Part shown: piece by piece, positions 9,939 to 20,043 of the stretch | How the letters are laid out: each line of letters opens with the position of its first letter | Position numbering within the stretch: position 1 is the stretch's first letter | Origin: Pycnococcus provasolii | Taxonomy: Eukaryota > Chlorophyta > Pseudoscourfieldiophyceae > Pseudoscourfieldiales | Assembly (NCBI GenBank): GCA_049487715.1 | Contig: CP150551.1 | Location: forward strand, 868,001 to 932,000 | DNA length: 64,000 nt | Direction of reading: 5' to 3' | Notes under the pieces: generated by a model | Told to the model about the DNA's origin: nothing | Seen by the model: the letters and a program-made list of their open reading frames with translations, nothing else | The model's database searches: none | Translations under genes and position numbers: made by a program

Positions 9939-12900
9939 ATGCCGATGAACAAGCAGATGAAGAAAGCCGCGAAGGGCATTCTCTCAGGAGGAGCCGCGGG
10001 ACTCTCCAACAAAGGCGCGGGCGCGTTCGCGGCGCAAAAAGGACAAACGCAAGAAATGCAATGCCCGTACTGTGACCGCATCTTCAAGCAACTTGACAGG
10101 CTACGCATGCACAAGGAAAAACACCACGCGGACATTCTCAACGCGGAAGCAGAGGGGACCGCCGCCTCAGCAGAAGCGTCGTCGTCCAGCAGCAGCAGCA
10201 CAGCCAGCCTAGCAGCAGCAGCTTCAACAAAGCATGACCTCGCGACGCAGTTCCAGTTGTCCGCCAAGTCGTCGACGACGGCTGCAGCCGCAAAGCTTGC
10301 AGAGGCGCAGGCCACTGCCAAGGCGGCAAGAGAGGCAAAACGAGCCGCGGCACAAGGCTTGCCACCACCAGCACAACCACCGAATCCTCCCCACAGCAGC
10401 AGCAGCAGCAGCAGCAGCAAACGACGCAGCAACCTATGATACGCCGCCCACAAACGTCGAAAACGCCGAGAGGTATTCTACAAGAGTGGCTGCAGAAGCA
10501 CAAGAAGAACAAACCGAGATACCGCGTGACTGAGAAAGCTGACGGAAAATTCACGTGCAAGGTGGTGCTGCCAGACAAGTTCAAGCCAGATAACGACGTC
10601 GTGCTTTTCTGCGACGACGTGCACGCATCAAAGGACGACGCGGAGGATGCGGCGGCAGTGCTCGCGCTCGCGCGCGTCGGCACCAACTTGCCGCTCGAGC
10701 GCATACTGCCGGAACGTTGGCGAGGGCCATTCTCAAAGGCTGTAAAAGGCGAGAAAGATCGTGAGAAGGCTCGTCGTTCGCAAAATGCAAAGAAGGCACC
10801 GCCACCGAAGAAGGTGGTTGAGGTGCCTCAGGTGTTTCTGACGGAGGATAATCGGCGCATCGTTGAGGCTGCTCTGCATGCGGAGCTAGAAGATGGCAGC
10901 GATGTCAAGACTGTGGCATTTGAAGAGTGGCTCACGACGCTTGATGATGCTGACGCTGACGCGTGCCGGCGCCTTGTCGAACTTCTCGTGCCGCAGCTTG
11001 AAAAGCTCGGATTCCAGACGCACGACGCACGGCGTGCGGCGGAGGTGTCGGCACGCGAAGTGGAGGCAGGAGCTTTTGCCGCAGAAGGGGCTGACGCATG
11101 GCTGAATCCAAAAGCGGCGTATCGAGAGGCGCTAGACTGGCTGTGCACCGAGTTGCCAGAGAACGAGCTGCCTGCGCGATTTGCGCCGCAGCACGCAGAA
11201 GGAGCCGTGAAGATTATCGCCGCGGCGCGGACATCAACATCAACCACGAATGTCGTGGCAACGGAGGAAGTATCATCCATTACGCCCGAAATGCAGCCGC
11301 TTGTCGCACGCGGCTATGCGCCATCCGTTGCTGCTGCAGCACTAGCCGACTCGCGGACGACACTCGGTTCGCTCGCTCACCTCTTTGGCGCGCAGCTGCG
11401 TGCCGCCGCGACGACGTCAGCTGCCGTTAATGTTGCAGCTGCCTGGCCTGCGGCAACATCCACTGCGATAGAGGTATCCTCTTCGAGCGGCGATGCCTGG
11501 CAAGAGGAGTGCGAGGCGCTCGCAGCCATGTACGGCGACGATGCAACGTTCCATGATTGCGATAACTTTGGTGACGCGTCGGCGTCGCTCGCGGCTGTGG
11601 CGCTACCGTACGACGGACCACCTTCTCCAGGACGCGAGGGGGAGGACACGTCTGTCGATGCTCCGAGCGTTGTGCTCGAAGCATACAGATTCGATACCCT
11701 CGCGTACCCGCAGACGGTGCCGATGCTCGCTCTTCGCGTTTCGCCATCTTCGCACGTGAGCCAGCTCGCGCTTGGTGACGCTACGCGTCGCCTGGTGGCG
11801 GCAGGACTTGTCCATGCCATGCAGACCGCCGCGGATGGCGCTTGGGAGCCAATCCTTGTGTCGCTCGCAGCGGAGACGTGCACGTTCGTCGCGGAGGCGG
11901 TGGAGGCGGAGAATCGCGGAGAGCTCTTACCGGAGACGACGACGACGACGACGACGAGCACCTCTAAGGATCGTGCGCAGACACCACGCGAAGCCTGGGG
12001 AGAAGCAAGTCATTCCAAGCAGCAGAGCAGCAGCAGCCGCCGCCGCCCGCGAGGAGGCGCGGTGGCCATCGAAGGGGTCGCGACGAACCTCCGTTGGCGC
12101 CGAGTGCCACAGCGGTGGCTGCGGAAAGCGCGCAGCTGAAGACTGACTGGGACGCGTACCAAAGTGGCAGGCTTGGAGCTTCGGCGGTGGCGATGAAGGC
12201 ACAGCGCGAGCGTCTGCCAGCGTATGAGGCAAGACAGTCGCTCATCGATGCGTGCGAACGACCCTGCGTGGTGGTGAGTGGTGAGACAGGATGTGGCAAG
12301 TCGACACAAGTGCCACAGTACATACTCGAGTCGATGATTGAAGACGGCGACGGTGGCGCGGCATTTATCGTCGTCGCGCAGCCGCGACGAGTTGCGGCAA
12401 CCAGCCTTGCCGAGCGCGTGGCAAGTGAGCGGTCGGAAAGATGCGGCGATGTCGTTGGCTACTCCGTCCGACTCGATACGAAGCGGAGCCGACGAACTCG
12501 ACTTCTGTTTTGCACGACTGGTGTGCTGCTTCAGATGCTCATCCGCGACCCGAAGCTCGTTGGAGTCACGCACGTTGTCGTCGACGAGGTGCACGAGCGC
12601 TCGGTCGAGGGCGACCTCCTGCTTCTCATGCTTCGGCGTGCACTGGTTCGCGACATGGAGCGCATCGCAAAGGGTGTGTCAGCCGGCGGTGTGCGCGGCA
12701 ACCGTCCTCTCAAGGCGGTGATGATGTCCGCGACGGCAAATGCTAGCCTGTTCTGCGAGTACTTTGAACGCGCCGGCATGGAAAGCGCAACGATGCACAT
12801 CCCAGGCTTCACACACCCTGTGCGTGAGCACTTCCTCGAGGACGTGTTCGAAATGACGGGATATCGCGTGGGCAAAGGATCGAAGTATGCGAAGCGCGGT

Positions 12901-15219
12901 CAGAAGGCGGCGGCAGCCAAGGCGGCGCTCGCTGAGGCTGCTGAGCGTGAAAAGCTGGCGGAACGAGCGAGGCATCGAGAAAGGTTGGAAGCCGAGGCGG
13001 CAAGCGCAAGGTTGGAAGCGATGTCGCTTCAAGCTGACTCGTGGGAGGAACTCGCGGATGGCAGCGGCATCGGCGGCGATGACGACGACGACTCGGCAAC
13101 GCCGATGCTTCCCGTGGCGCCTGCGTCGGCGAAGCCTACTTTGGAAGTTCCCACACCCGAGGAAGAGGAATTGTTGTGGAATGCCCCCGCGACCGCAGCT
13201 TCGGATCGAGCTGCGGAGGCTGGTGAAGAGGCGGAGGCGAAGCGTCTCGCGCGCGACGAGCTGGCACGCGCTAGGCAGCACTTCGAGGAACTCGGAGAGG
13301 CGACGAGGCGCTCGACTGAACAGGTGGATGAGGAGATTCTCAATCCGGACATTCTTGTGGAGGCGGTGCGGCTTGTGCTGCTTCGCCACGGCGATGGTGG
13401 CCTGATACCCCCGCCAAGCGCCAAGCGCGCGCCAGCTGCGGCGGATGCAGCTCCGGCGATTTTGGTTTTCCTCAGTGGTGCGGCGCCAATCTTCAAGTGC
13501 ATGCGCAGACTCGATAGCGCGAGCCAGCCAGGAATGCGTCTATGCGAGGATGAGGTGGGTCATCGGCTTCTCGTGTTGCCTCTGCACGGCTCGCTACCTC
13601 CCCGCGAGCAGCGCAAGGTGTTTGCCCGTCCGCCTAAAAATTCAGTCAAGGTGATCCTCGCGACGAACGTCGCGGAGACGAGTTTGACGATTGATGACGT
13701 GCAGTACGTGATCGATTTTGGCAAGGTGAACGAGAGTCGGCACGACGCGGCGCGTGGGTTGAGCGTTCTTGCCGAGACTTGGTGCAGCCGCGCGGCGGCG
13801 AAGCAGCGCCGCGGCCGCGCAGGTCGCACGCGACCAGGTGCCTGCGTTCGTCTGTACAGTCGCTTCACTTTCTGGGGCGACATGCCGCACCAGCAGGCTC
13901 CCGAAATTGTCCGAACGCCGCTCGAGCCTCTGATACTGCGCATCAAGGCGATTTTGGGCGCTCGTGTTCCGGTGCGCGAGGTGATCTCGGAGGCGCTCAC
14001 CGCGCCGCCTCAGGAGTCGGTGGATGCCGCCGTGGATGCGCTCAGGTCCATGGGTGCGTTGAGCGATGAGACATCGCCAAGCGCACCCGTTCTTGAGGTT
14101 TTGACGCCCCTTGGAAGGCATCTGTCGCTCCTCCCGGTGGACCCACGCGTTGGCAAGCTGCTGGTGTTCGGCAGCATTCTCAGCTGCCTGGACGAGGTGC
14201 TTACCATCGCGGCTTGCCTCGGAGAGAAGAGCATGTTCCCGCCGCCCGCGCACGATGCGAGCGAGGAGGATCGCAAAGAACGCAAGCTCGCGATTCGAAG
14301 CTTGCTCCTTCCAACCGTGCGCGACGGCGAGGATGCGGACGAGGTGGACCCTTCAGGCGCGCTGAGCGCCAAGGCAGCTACGGCTGTTGCAAGTGATCAC
14401 ATGTTGGACGCGTACGCGTTCGACGCTTGGCGTCGTGCACGCTCTCGCAACGGCGAACGCGGTGCGCGCGCTTTCGCGGACGCGCATTTCGCCGACGGAA
14501 ATCTGATGTCTAACATCGCGGCATCGCGTATCGAATTTGCGGAGGCTTTGCTCGAGCGTGGCTTTTGCGACGCGGATTTCGTCGAGCGACAGCGCCGCGC
14601 GCTGGACGACACGAGCGCACTCGCGGCTCTCGGCGCGCCGGCGCCGCACCGCGTCGTCAAGGCTGCGCTGCTGGCTGCGTACTATCCGCACGTGCTTCGC
14701 GTGCAGCACCCTAAGGCGACGTACGTGGAGACCTCTGGAGGCACCGTTCGCACAGACGGCGACGCGAGTCAGGTGAAGTTCTTCAGCTCCGACGGCAGCC
14801 GCGTGTTTCTGCATCCCAGCAGCCTCGCCTTTGACATTTCCAAGTACGCGTGCCCGTGGCTCGTGGTTACGGACAAGGCTGAGACGCAGCCGCTCCAGCA
14901 GGCGGCTGCGAGCAAGGCGAAGCAAAATGCCTTTGCGGGCAGGCCTCGTGTGGTGGCTCGCGCTGTCTCCATGGCAAGCCCGTACGCGCTGCTTCTGTTT
15001 GGTGGCGAGCTCGAGGTTGTGCACGAAAAGAGCCTCGTGCGCGTTGGCAAGTGGGTGGAGTACGGCGCTCCCGCTCGCGTTGGCGTTCTCGTGCGTCGTC
15101 TGCGCGGCTCTCTGGACCGAGCGCTTTTGAGGAAGGTGGAGGATCCGCAATTCGACGTGGGCGCCACGGCTGCGGCGCGCGCTTGCCTAAAGCTTGTCGT
15201 TGGCGATGGTAAGGTGTAA
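9939..15219 (+). CDS. DHX57/DExH7-like DExH-box RNA helicase, reading frame broken twice
   Basis: One gene spread over three frames: 9939-10439, 10436-12139 and 11965-15219. Segment 1 has a C2H2 zinc finger (CPYCDRIF...H-x3-H). Segment 2 has an RNA-binding-like opening (GILQEWLQKHKKNKPRY), a UBA domain (residues encoded ~11270-11390) and an RWD domain (EECEALAAMYGDD). Segment 3 is a full DExH core: GETGCGKST, QPRRVAATS, DEVHERS, SATAN, ETSLTIDDV and QRRGRAGRTRPG, then HA2 and OB-fold regions. UBA + RWD + DExH is the DHX57/plant DExH7 order. Both frame changes are in the same direction and coincide with CAG runs near 10393-10420 and 12021-12037. Short introns, assembly indels or real mutation are all possible. 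It ends with TGTAA overlapping the stop. Confidence 0.75.
15215..15219 (+). promoter_or_regulatory. TGTAA polyadenylation signal
   Basis: TGTAA overlapping the stop codon of the DExH helicase gene; the chlorophyte poly(A) signal. Confidence 0.5.
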
Positions 15220-15289
15220 AATTATTATTTATAATATGATTTCAATAAAATTTCTTCTGTGTTATAACAATAGTCTATTTAACTTTAAC

Positions 15290-16558
15290 TTACCGAAGGC
15301 CAAAGTGCTCGAGTGCCTCGAGAATGCCGAATGCCACCTCGCCGTTCGCGACGTACAAGCTACCATGAGCGTCTAGCACGCCGTCGTTTGCAGTGGTCTC
15401 GCCTCGCATCGCGCGCTTCACATCCTCCTGGGCGTTGCCAACCACCACGCAGCGATGAGGGCCTCGGAGCATATCCAAATCATTGCCACTGTCGCCGCAC
15501 GCGAGCGTCTGCGAAGAATCGAAGTCGTACAGCGACGTGCGCACATACTCGAGACTTTCCAGCTTACCCGCGCCGGCGGGGAGAATGTCCACGTACCTCC
15601 AATCGCCCGTGCCGCTCACGATCACCTTCGCCTCCACGTCAGCGCCGGAAAGCAGGCTTCGCAGGAGGCGTGTCGCCGCGTCCACGACGTCCGCGTGCAT
15701 GCCCATTGTCACCTTGTGTTCGTGCATTTCCTCCTTCGGCCTGAAATGGCATTTTTCCTCTCCCGCCTGTCCGAGGCACGCGTAGCACGCGTCGCGCACG
15801 CGGTCGTAGTCCCAACTGTCGTCGAGGCGCGCGGTCCACCCTTTGTCCTCGCGCCAGGTGCCGTCGCCGTCGTTGTCGCGCAGGTAAATGCGCGTTCCAA
15901 CGGCGCTCACGAGCACGTCAGGTTTCGCAAGCAGGCCATCCTTCTCCTCGCATAGAGCCTCGAACTGCGTGAGCGTGCGTCCAGTGCTGAACGCTAGCTT
16001 GCCACCTCGCTTTCGCCCGGTCGCGTCCCACCACGCCTTGAACGCCGCGGTGGAGTCGTCGTCGCCCACCATCGTCCCGTCAAGGTCCGTGACCACGAGC
16101 ACAGGTGTTGCCGCTGGTGCGAGCTTGCCATCCTTGAGCTCGAGTTCCTTGCACGCAACGCCGACGTACTTGTAGTTGCCCCCGCTCTGTGGCTTGTCCC
16201 AGTCGTCGTCGCCGTTCGTGACGACGAGCTCGACGAACGGCGCGCCGTCCTTGAACGTTGACTGGTCGACTGGCAGAGCTGCAGCGAATTTTCCGTCGTG
16301 TGCTCGCGTCATCTCGGCGTTGCTCCAGGGCGCACCTCCGATGGAGAAGTGGACGATGGCTTTTGCCCATCCTGATTCGTACACGACGCGCACTCCAGTA
16401 GACGCCCCCGGCGGCGGCGGCGACGGCGACGGCGCAGGTGAGGGCGCAGGTGAGGGCGCAGGTGAGGGCGACGGCGATGACGACGACGACGCAGCAACCC
16501 TTATCGACCACGCACGACGTGGCAAAGTGCAGGAGTGCGCCGCGAGTGGGACGGGCAT
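15290..16558 (-). CDS. SPP: Sucrose-6-phosphate phosphatase with N-terminal starch-binding (CBM25-like) domain
   Basis: A 422-residue protein. Residues 1-~60 are a plastid-type transit peptide ending in a Pro-Ser/Ala-Pro repeat. Residues ~65-145 look like a CBM25/CBM53 starch-binding module: GWAKAIVHFSIGGAPWSNAEM, then FVELVVTNGDDDWD and the GGNYKYVG ending, with the expected tryptophans. The rest is the HAD phosphatase of the sucrose-phosphatase type: nucleophile motif DLDGTMVGDDD, STGRT, KVTMG, and CGDSGNDLDML. SPP dephosphorylates sucrose-6F-phosphate, the last step of sucrose synthesis, normally in the cytosol. The plant C-terminal SPP extension is absent. A start at 16558 is preferred over the longer open frame because upstream codons belong to a repeated intergenic module. 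Confidence 0.85.
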   Translation of the reverse strand: MPVPLAAHSCTLPRRAWSIRVAASSSSSPSPSPAPSPAPSPAPSPSPPPPGASTGVRVVYESGWAKAIVHFSIGGAPWSNAEMTRAHDGKFAAALPVDQSTFKDGAPFVELVVTNGDDDWDKPQSGGNYKYVGVACKELELKDGKLAPAATPVLVVTDLDGTMVGDDDSTAAFKAWWDATGRKRGGKLAFSTGRTLTQFEALCEEKDGLLAKPDVLVSAVGTRIYLRDNDGDGTWREDKGWTARLDDSWDYDRVRDACYACLGQAGEEKCHFRPKEEMHEHKVTMGMHADVVDAATRLLRSLLSGADVEAKVIVSGTGDWRYVDILPAGAGKLESLEYVRTSLYDFDSSQTLACGDSGNDLDMLRGPHRCVVVGNAQEDVKRAMRGETTANDGVLDAHGSLYVANGEVAFGILEALEHFGLR

Positions 16559-16626
16559 GGCGTGTGGCGGACGAAGAAGACGGTAATATAGATTGTGGAT
16601 CAAGTGCAGAAGATCGTGACTGAACG

Positions 16627-16870
16627 ATGGCGGGCGAATGGTTGGGGAGGTTCGGTGGATTTTGCCCTGCAGGGGATCCGTCGCTGGTGGCTTTCCCTGG
16701 TCGAGGATTGGGGAGGGCCCTGTGGGATCCCGGTTGTGCCAAAGTGCAACAATGGCGCGCACATTCCCCACGCTTGCTTCGCGTAGGGAGGTTCTGGAAG
16801 GCCCTTCAACGTGTATATTTGCCCAGAGGCGGTGGCGGCGGTCCCCTCGCGCCGCCATCACCGCCTCGGC
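16627..16870 (-). repeat. Dispersed upstream module, copy 1 (before SPP)
   Basis: About 245 bases nearly identical to 32010-32264 and 34588-34839, in the same orientation relative to the gene it precedes. Shared landmarks: AAATATACAC, GGGATCCC, GACGGATCCCCT and a CCGCCAT end close to the ATG. It probably supplies promoter and 5' UTR. Confidence 0.8.
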
Positions 16871-16956
16871 GCGACGCCTCCAAATCTCCAATCAATACAA
16901 CACACGGCTAAGTCGGCTATATCTACGCATCACAATTCACAACCGACGAGCTCGAA

Positions 16957-17440
16957 ATGGGTGAGGCAGCAGAGCTACGAAAATTGAGAACTCATCCAGA
17001 TCTGGGTCCGGGACAGCACGTGCACTTCGATGGGAAATGGAAGCACATGCGCCAGCTGCTTCCAGGCAGGTTCTTCAACGCCAAAGTCGGCAAGTCGCCA
17101 AGCCGGTGGGGGAGGATTGTGGAGAAGCTACCCCGTACTGCCTTCTGGTGAACACACTAAAGATGTATGTGTGCTACCGCTTGGCGAATGGCGACGACAT
17201 CGCATTTTGCTTCAAATTGCCGTACTCGAGCGGCGAGGCGACTTCCGCGACTTGGATCCGTTGCATCGCCGGACATGAGGAGCGGGATGTCGGGTTGTGT
17301 GAGCGCGCGTGGTGCGCATGTGGGTGTTTGGGGTTTTGGTTTCCCCCTTTCGTCTAGCTCAAACGCAATTTGCCAATTTCCGATGTTCCTCGTCGACGCG
17401 ACAATCTCAGCCTCGTCCATAGGAACGTTTTCAAACTTTA
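16957..17440 (+). pseudogene. Broken copy of unknown ORF (related to 33880-34483)
   Basis: Encodes the same protein stretches as the minus-strand ORF at 33800-34483 (LKMYVCYRLANGDDIAFCF, GHEERDVGLCE, NAICQFPMFLVDATIS) but split across frames. Relative to the other copy it has a 17-base insertion near 17080-17100, which shifts the frame and leads to a stop at ~17151. No known family was recognised. Both copies lie divergently next to a copy of the repeated module. Confidence 0.6.
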
Positions 17441-17476
17441 ATGTATCTACACATTTACAAATAGTCTATAAAAACA

Positions 17477-19702
17477 TTAGTCTACCAGATCGTCGACGTG
17501 AGCCTCCACGAACGCAACCACGTCGCGAGGATTCGCACCGCCGTTCGATGCCTTGACGCAAAGGCCTGAGAGCATCTGAACCAAACGACCGCGTGATTTT
17601 GCGTCGCGCTTGCCCGATCGCGCGTACTTTGCAATGCGCTTGTCCACGCCAGGGAGCGAAAGCGCGTGCTTCCACAGCGCGTTGAGGTCGGAGCCTTCGG
17701 ACGCGCCGCCGAGCGCCTCGATCAAGACAGTGCGCACGTCCACGGATGGGTCGGAGAGAAGCAGCGCGCCAAGAGGCTTGCCGCGAAACGCCGCGGGAGG
17801 GAGCTCGCCACGACGAACGAGCATGAGCAGCTCTGCGCACCGATCTGGGCAGCCTCCTGGTGGCACGTGCGCAAACTCGCCGTCCGTACCCTCGGACACC
17901 TTGTCGGCAATCTCGGGCACCCTGCGCAGCACACCCTTCAAGGTGGAAAGCATCCACAGCGCAAGGTCGTCGCAGCCGTGCCCAACACTGCCAGCAGCCC
18001 TTTCTTCGTCCGGCCCACCGCACAGCGCGGCGAATGCGCCGTGAAGCGCGAGGAAAAAGCGCGCGCCGGCGGCACCGCCTTCGTCCTGTAGCCGGCCAAG
18101 CATCGCCTCGCTCAGGGGCGTGAGCCCACGCGCGTGCTGACGAATGAGCAGGCGCTTGATGGCAGCAGCCTCGACGCTTCCACCCAGGCTCTGCGCATTG
18201 TGCGCCTCGATGCGCGCCGCCGATTCCATTCGCCATTTCATCACATCCGAAGGGGACACGAGGCGAGGCACAACGTCAGGCTCTGGATGGAAGCGATAGT
18301 CGAGCGCCGTGTCCTTTCTTCGCGAACGTTCCGTCGAGTTCGTTCCAGGATTGAAGCGCCGCGTCTCCTTGTCGAGCACAACTGCCACCTCGTCACCTTC
18401 CACATCGAAGACGGAGCTGATGGCTGGCGGATGACCAGAATCGGAGGCATGGTCACACGCCGATTCCTCCTGGGAATCGGTGGCATTCAACTGCTCCCAC
18501 GCCATTGTCAGCCGAGCCTGTTCGCACTCCACCGCGCGGCGTATGGCCCGAAACGAGTTGAGATTCTTCACCTCCGCAATGGGCAGGGACATCGGTCTCC
18601 CTTCCCGTCGTGCCTTCAGCCACTGCTCCCGTGGTGGCCACACGGCGACGTTCACGTCGACGCGCATGCGACCTTTCGACATGTCCGCATCGCCCGAGCT
18701 CGTAGCGCGCAGCGCTCGCATGATTGCCTTGGCAACTCCCACAGCCTCCTTGCCTGACGTCGCATCTGGCGCAGTCACCACCTCGACGAGCGGCATGCCC
18801 GCGCGATTCAAATTGACGTGCGTTTTCCCATCCTTGCCGTGCGTGGTCTTTCCCGAGTCCATTTCCAGCTGAACGTTCGTGACGCGCACGCGCCGTGCCC
18901 CTTCGGGCAGCACGCTGTTGTCAGCGACACCCTCTCTCTCGATTGGCAGAGGCAGCGGCACGTCCTCGTGCACGTCGACGAATCCGTTCGTGCACAGCGG
19001 GTATCTTTTCTGCGTGATTTGAAAGCCGTGAGGCAGGTCGTAGTACGTGTAGTGCTTCCTGTCGAATGCAACGATGGGCGCGACGTCCGCCGCGAGCGCA
19101 AGTCCAACTCTAGCCGCGGCGGGCACCGCCTCCTCGCACAGTCGTGGCAAAGCTCCGGGCATCGCCGCGTCGAACGGCGACACGTGCGAGTTGGGAGCGG
19201 CGTCGTTTCCGAGCTCGTCGGGCGGCCTGGCTGTGCTGAACAGTTTTGTGCTCAGGGCGAGCTGTGCGTGCACTTCCAGTCCCACGGTTAAGCTGAGAGG
19301 TGTGGGCGGCAGCAGTGTGTGTGTGGTAGGAGTGTGACTGTGACTGCTGCTCCTGCTGATGCTGCTTTGTGATGTTGATGATGACGATGACGACGTGGAT
19401 GGTGTTGGTGGCGTATCCTGGTACGAAGGTGTGTGCTGCTGCTGCTGATGTTGCTGCTCCATAAGGCGAGGGCGAGGAAACGATGAGGAGGAGGAGGAGG
19501 AGGAGGAGGAGGACGACGAGGATGGGCGGGACGTGACCAGAGACGAGCGATAAGACCCAGAGGAACCGACGAGCGACCTTAAGAGTGGAAGAGCAGGGTG
19601 GATGGATGTAGCGTTAATAAGGAAGTCTCTGCCATAGCTTGCACTTCGCCAGAGCAGCCCAGGGAGCGCGGCGCATCCTCCGGGGAGGCGGCGAGGCGCC
19701 AT
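17477..19702 (-). CDS. GATB: Glutamyl-tRNA(Gln) amidotransferase subunit B, organellar
   Basis: GatB of the GatCAB complex, which amidates mischarged Glu-tRNA(Gln) in plastids and mitochondria. Family landmarks: GLEVHAQLALSTKLFS, KHYTYYDLPHGFQITQ, VQLEMDSGKT, NLNRAGMPLVEVV, EVKNLNSFRAIRRAVE, and the tail domain YRFHPEPDVVP through the C-terminal YqeY-like region. The 741-residue form starts at the ATG at 19702; residues 1-~135 are Ser/Arg-rich with Gln and Ser repeats, as expected of an organellar presequence plus linker. The longer open frame upstream reads through a TTAGGG tract and is unlikely to be coding. Insertions such as residues ATDSQEESACDHASDSG lengthen it beyond bacterial GatB (~480). 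No intron. Confidence 0.92.
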   Translation of the reverse strand: MAPRRLPGGCAALPGLLWRSASYGRDFLINATSIHPALPLLRSLVGSSGSYRSSLVTSRPSSSSSSSSSSSSSSFPRPRLMEQQHQQQQHTPSYQDTPPTPSTSSSSSSTSQSSISRSSSHSHTPTTHTLLPPTPLSLTVGLEVHAQLALSTKLFSTARPPDELGNDAAPNSHVSPFDAAMPGALPRLCEEAVPAAARVGLALAADVAPIVAFDRKHYTYYDLPHGFQITQKRYPLCTNGFVDVHEDVPLPLPIEREGVADNSVLPEGARRVRVTNVQLEMDSGKTTHGKDGKTHVNLNRAGMPLVEVVTAPDATSGKEAVGVAKAIMRALRATSSGDADMSKGRMRVDVNVAVWPPREQWLKARREGRPMSLPIAEVKNLNSFRAIRRAVECEQARLTMAWEQLNATDSQEESACDHASDSGHPPAISSVFDVEGDEVAVVLDKETRRFNPGTNSTERSRRKDTALDYRFHPEPDVVPRLVSPSDVMKWRMESAARIEAHNAQSLGGSVEAAAIKRLLIRQHARGLTPLSEAMLGRLQDEGGAAGARFFLALHGAFAALCGGPDEERAAGSVGHGCDDLALWMLSTLKGVLRRVPEIADKVSEGTDGEFAHVPPGGCPDRCAELLMLVRRGELPPAAFRGKPLGALLLSDPSVDVRTVLIEALGGASEGSDLNALWKHALSLPGVDKRIAKYARSGKRDAKSRGRLVQMLSGLCVKASNGGANPRDVVAFVEAHVDDLVD

Positions 19703-20043
19703 GGAGTTCCGGAAGGGGGAGGGATGGGAGAAGGAGAAGGAGGAGGAGAAAAGCTGACTGGCGGAGAATCGCCCCGGTGACGTGCGTGCCTCCAATTGGA
19801 ACACACACGGAAGAGTTAGGGTTAGGGTTAGGGTTAGGGTTACGGAGTTGTAGGAAAGGGGTTGGTAACTTCGTTCACCCGTATTTATTGCAGACAGAGT
19901 TACTGTACTGTAAGTTAGAAGGAAAGGAAAGAATGTGGTGTTACTTTTGGGGGAAAAAAAATCAATGTCGGTGGTTGAGCAACTCAAAAAGGAGGAGAAG
20001 AATGAGATTGTGAGATGGGAGCCAGGCGTCGTTGACTTGGTGC
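19703..20043. other. Intergenic region with TTAGGG tract
   Basis: GatB promoter region and the 3' flank of the REF/SRPP gene. Contains the TTAGGG tract at 19815-19842 and a purine-rich run at 19715-19760. No gene seen. Confidence 0.5.
19815..19842 (+). repeat. Interstitial TTAGGG tract
   Basis: Four perfect TTAGGG units about 115 bases upstream of the GatB start (minus gene, so the repeat reads CCCTAA in gene orientation). Confidence 0.8.

Larger units (their letters stand above)
16559..17476. other. Intergenic region: module copy 1 and decayed divergent ORF
   Basis: Holds the repeated upstream module (16627-16870) facing the SPP gene, and a frame-broken copy of an unknown ORF facing the other way (about 16957-17440). 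TGTAA-like sequence on the minus strand at ~17456 probably ends the GatB transcript. Confidence 0.6.

Noticed and set aside
12679-13389. Minus-strand open frame within the helicase gene
   Set aside because: Antisense shadow with Arg/His-rich low complexity; the plus strand has full helicase motifs.
12094-15219. Helicase core as a separate gene starting at 12094
   Set aside because: The first in-frame codon there is TTG, and UBA and RWD domains expected N-terminal to this helicase type lie immediately upstream in the adjoining frame.
19815-19842. TTAGGG tract as a chromosome end
   Set aside because: Only four units with genes on both sides; an interstitial promoter tract, not a telomere.
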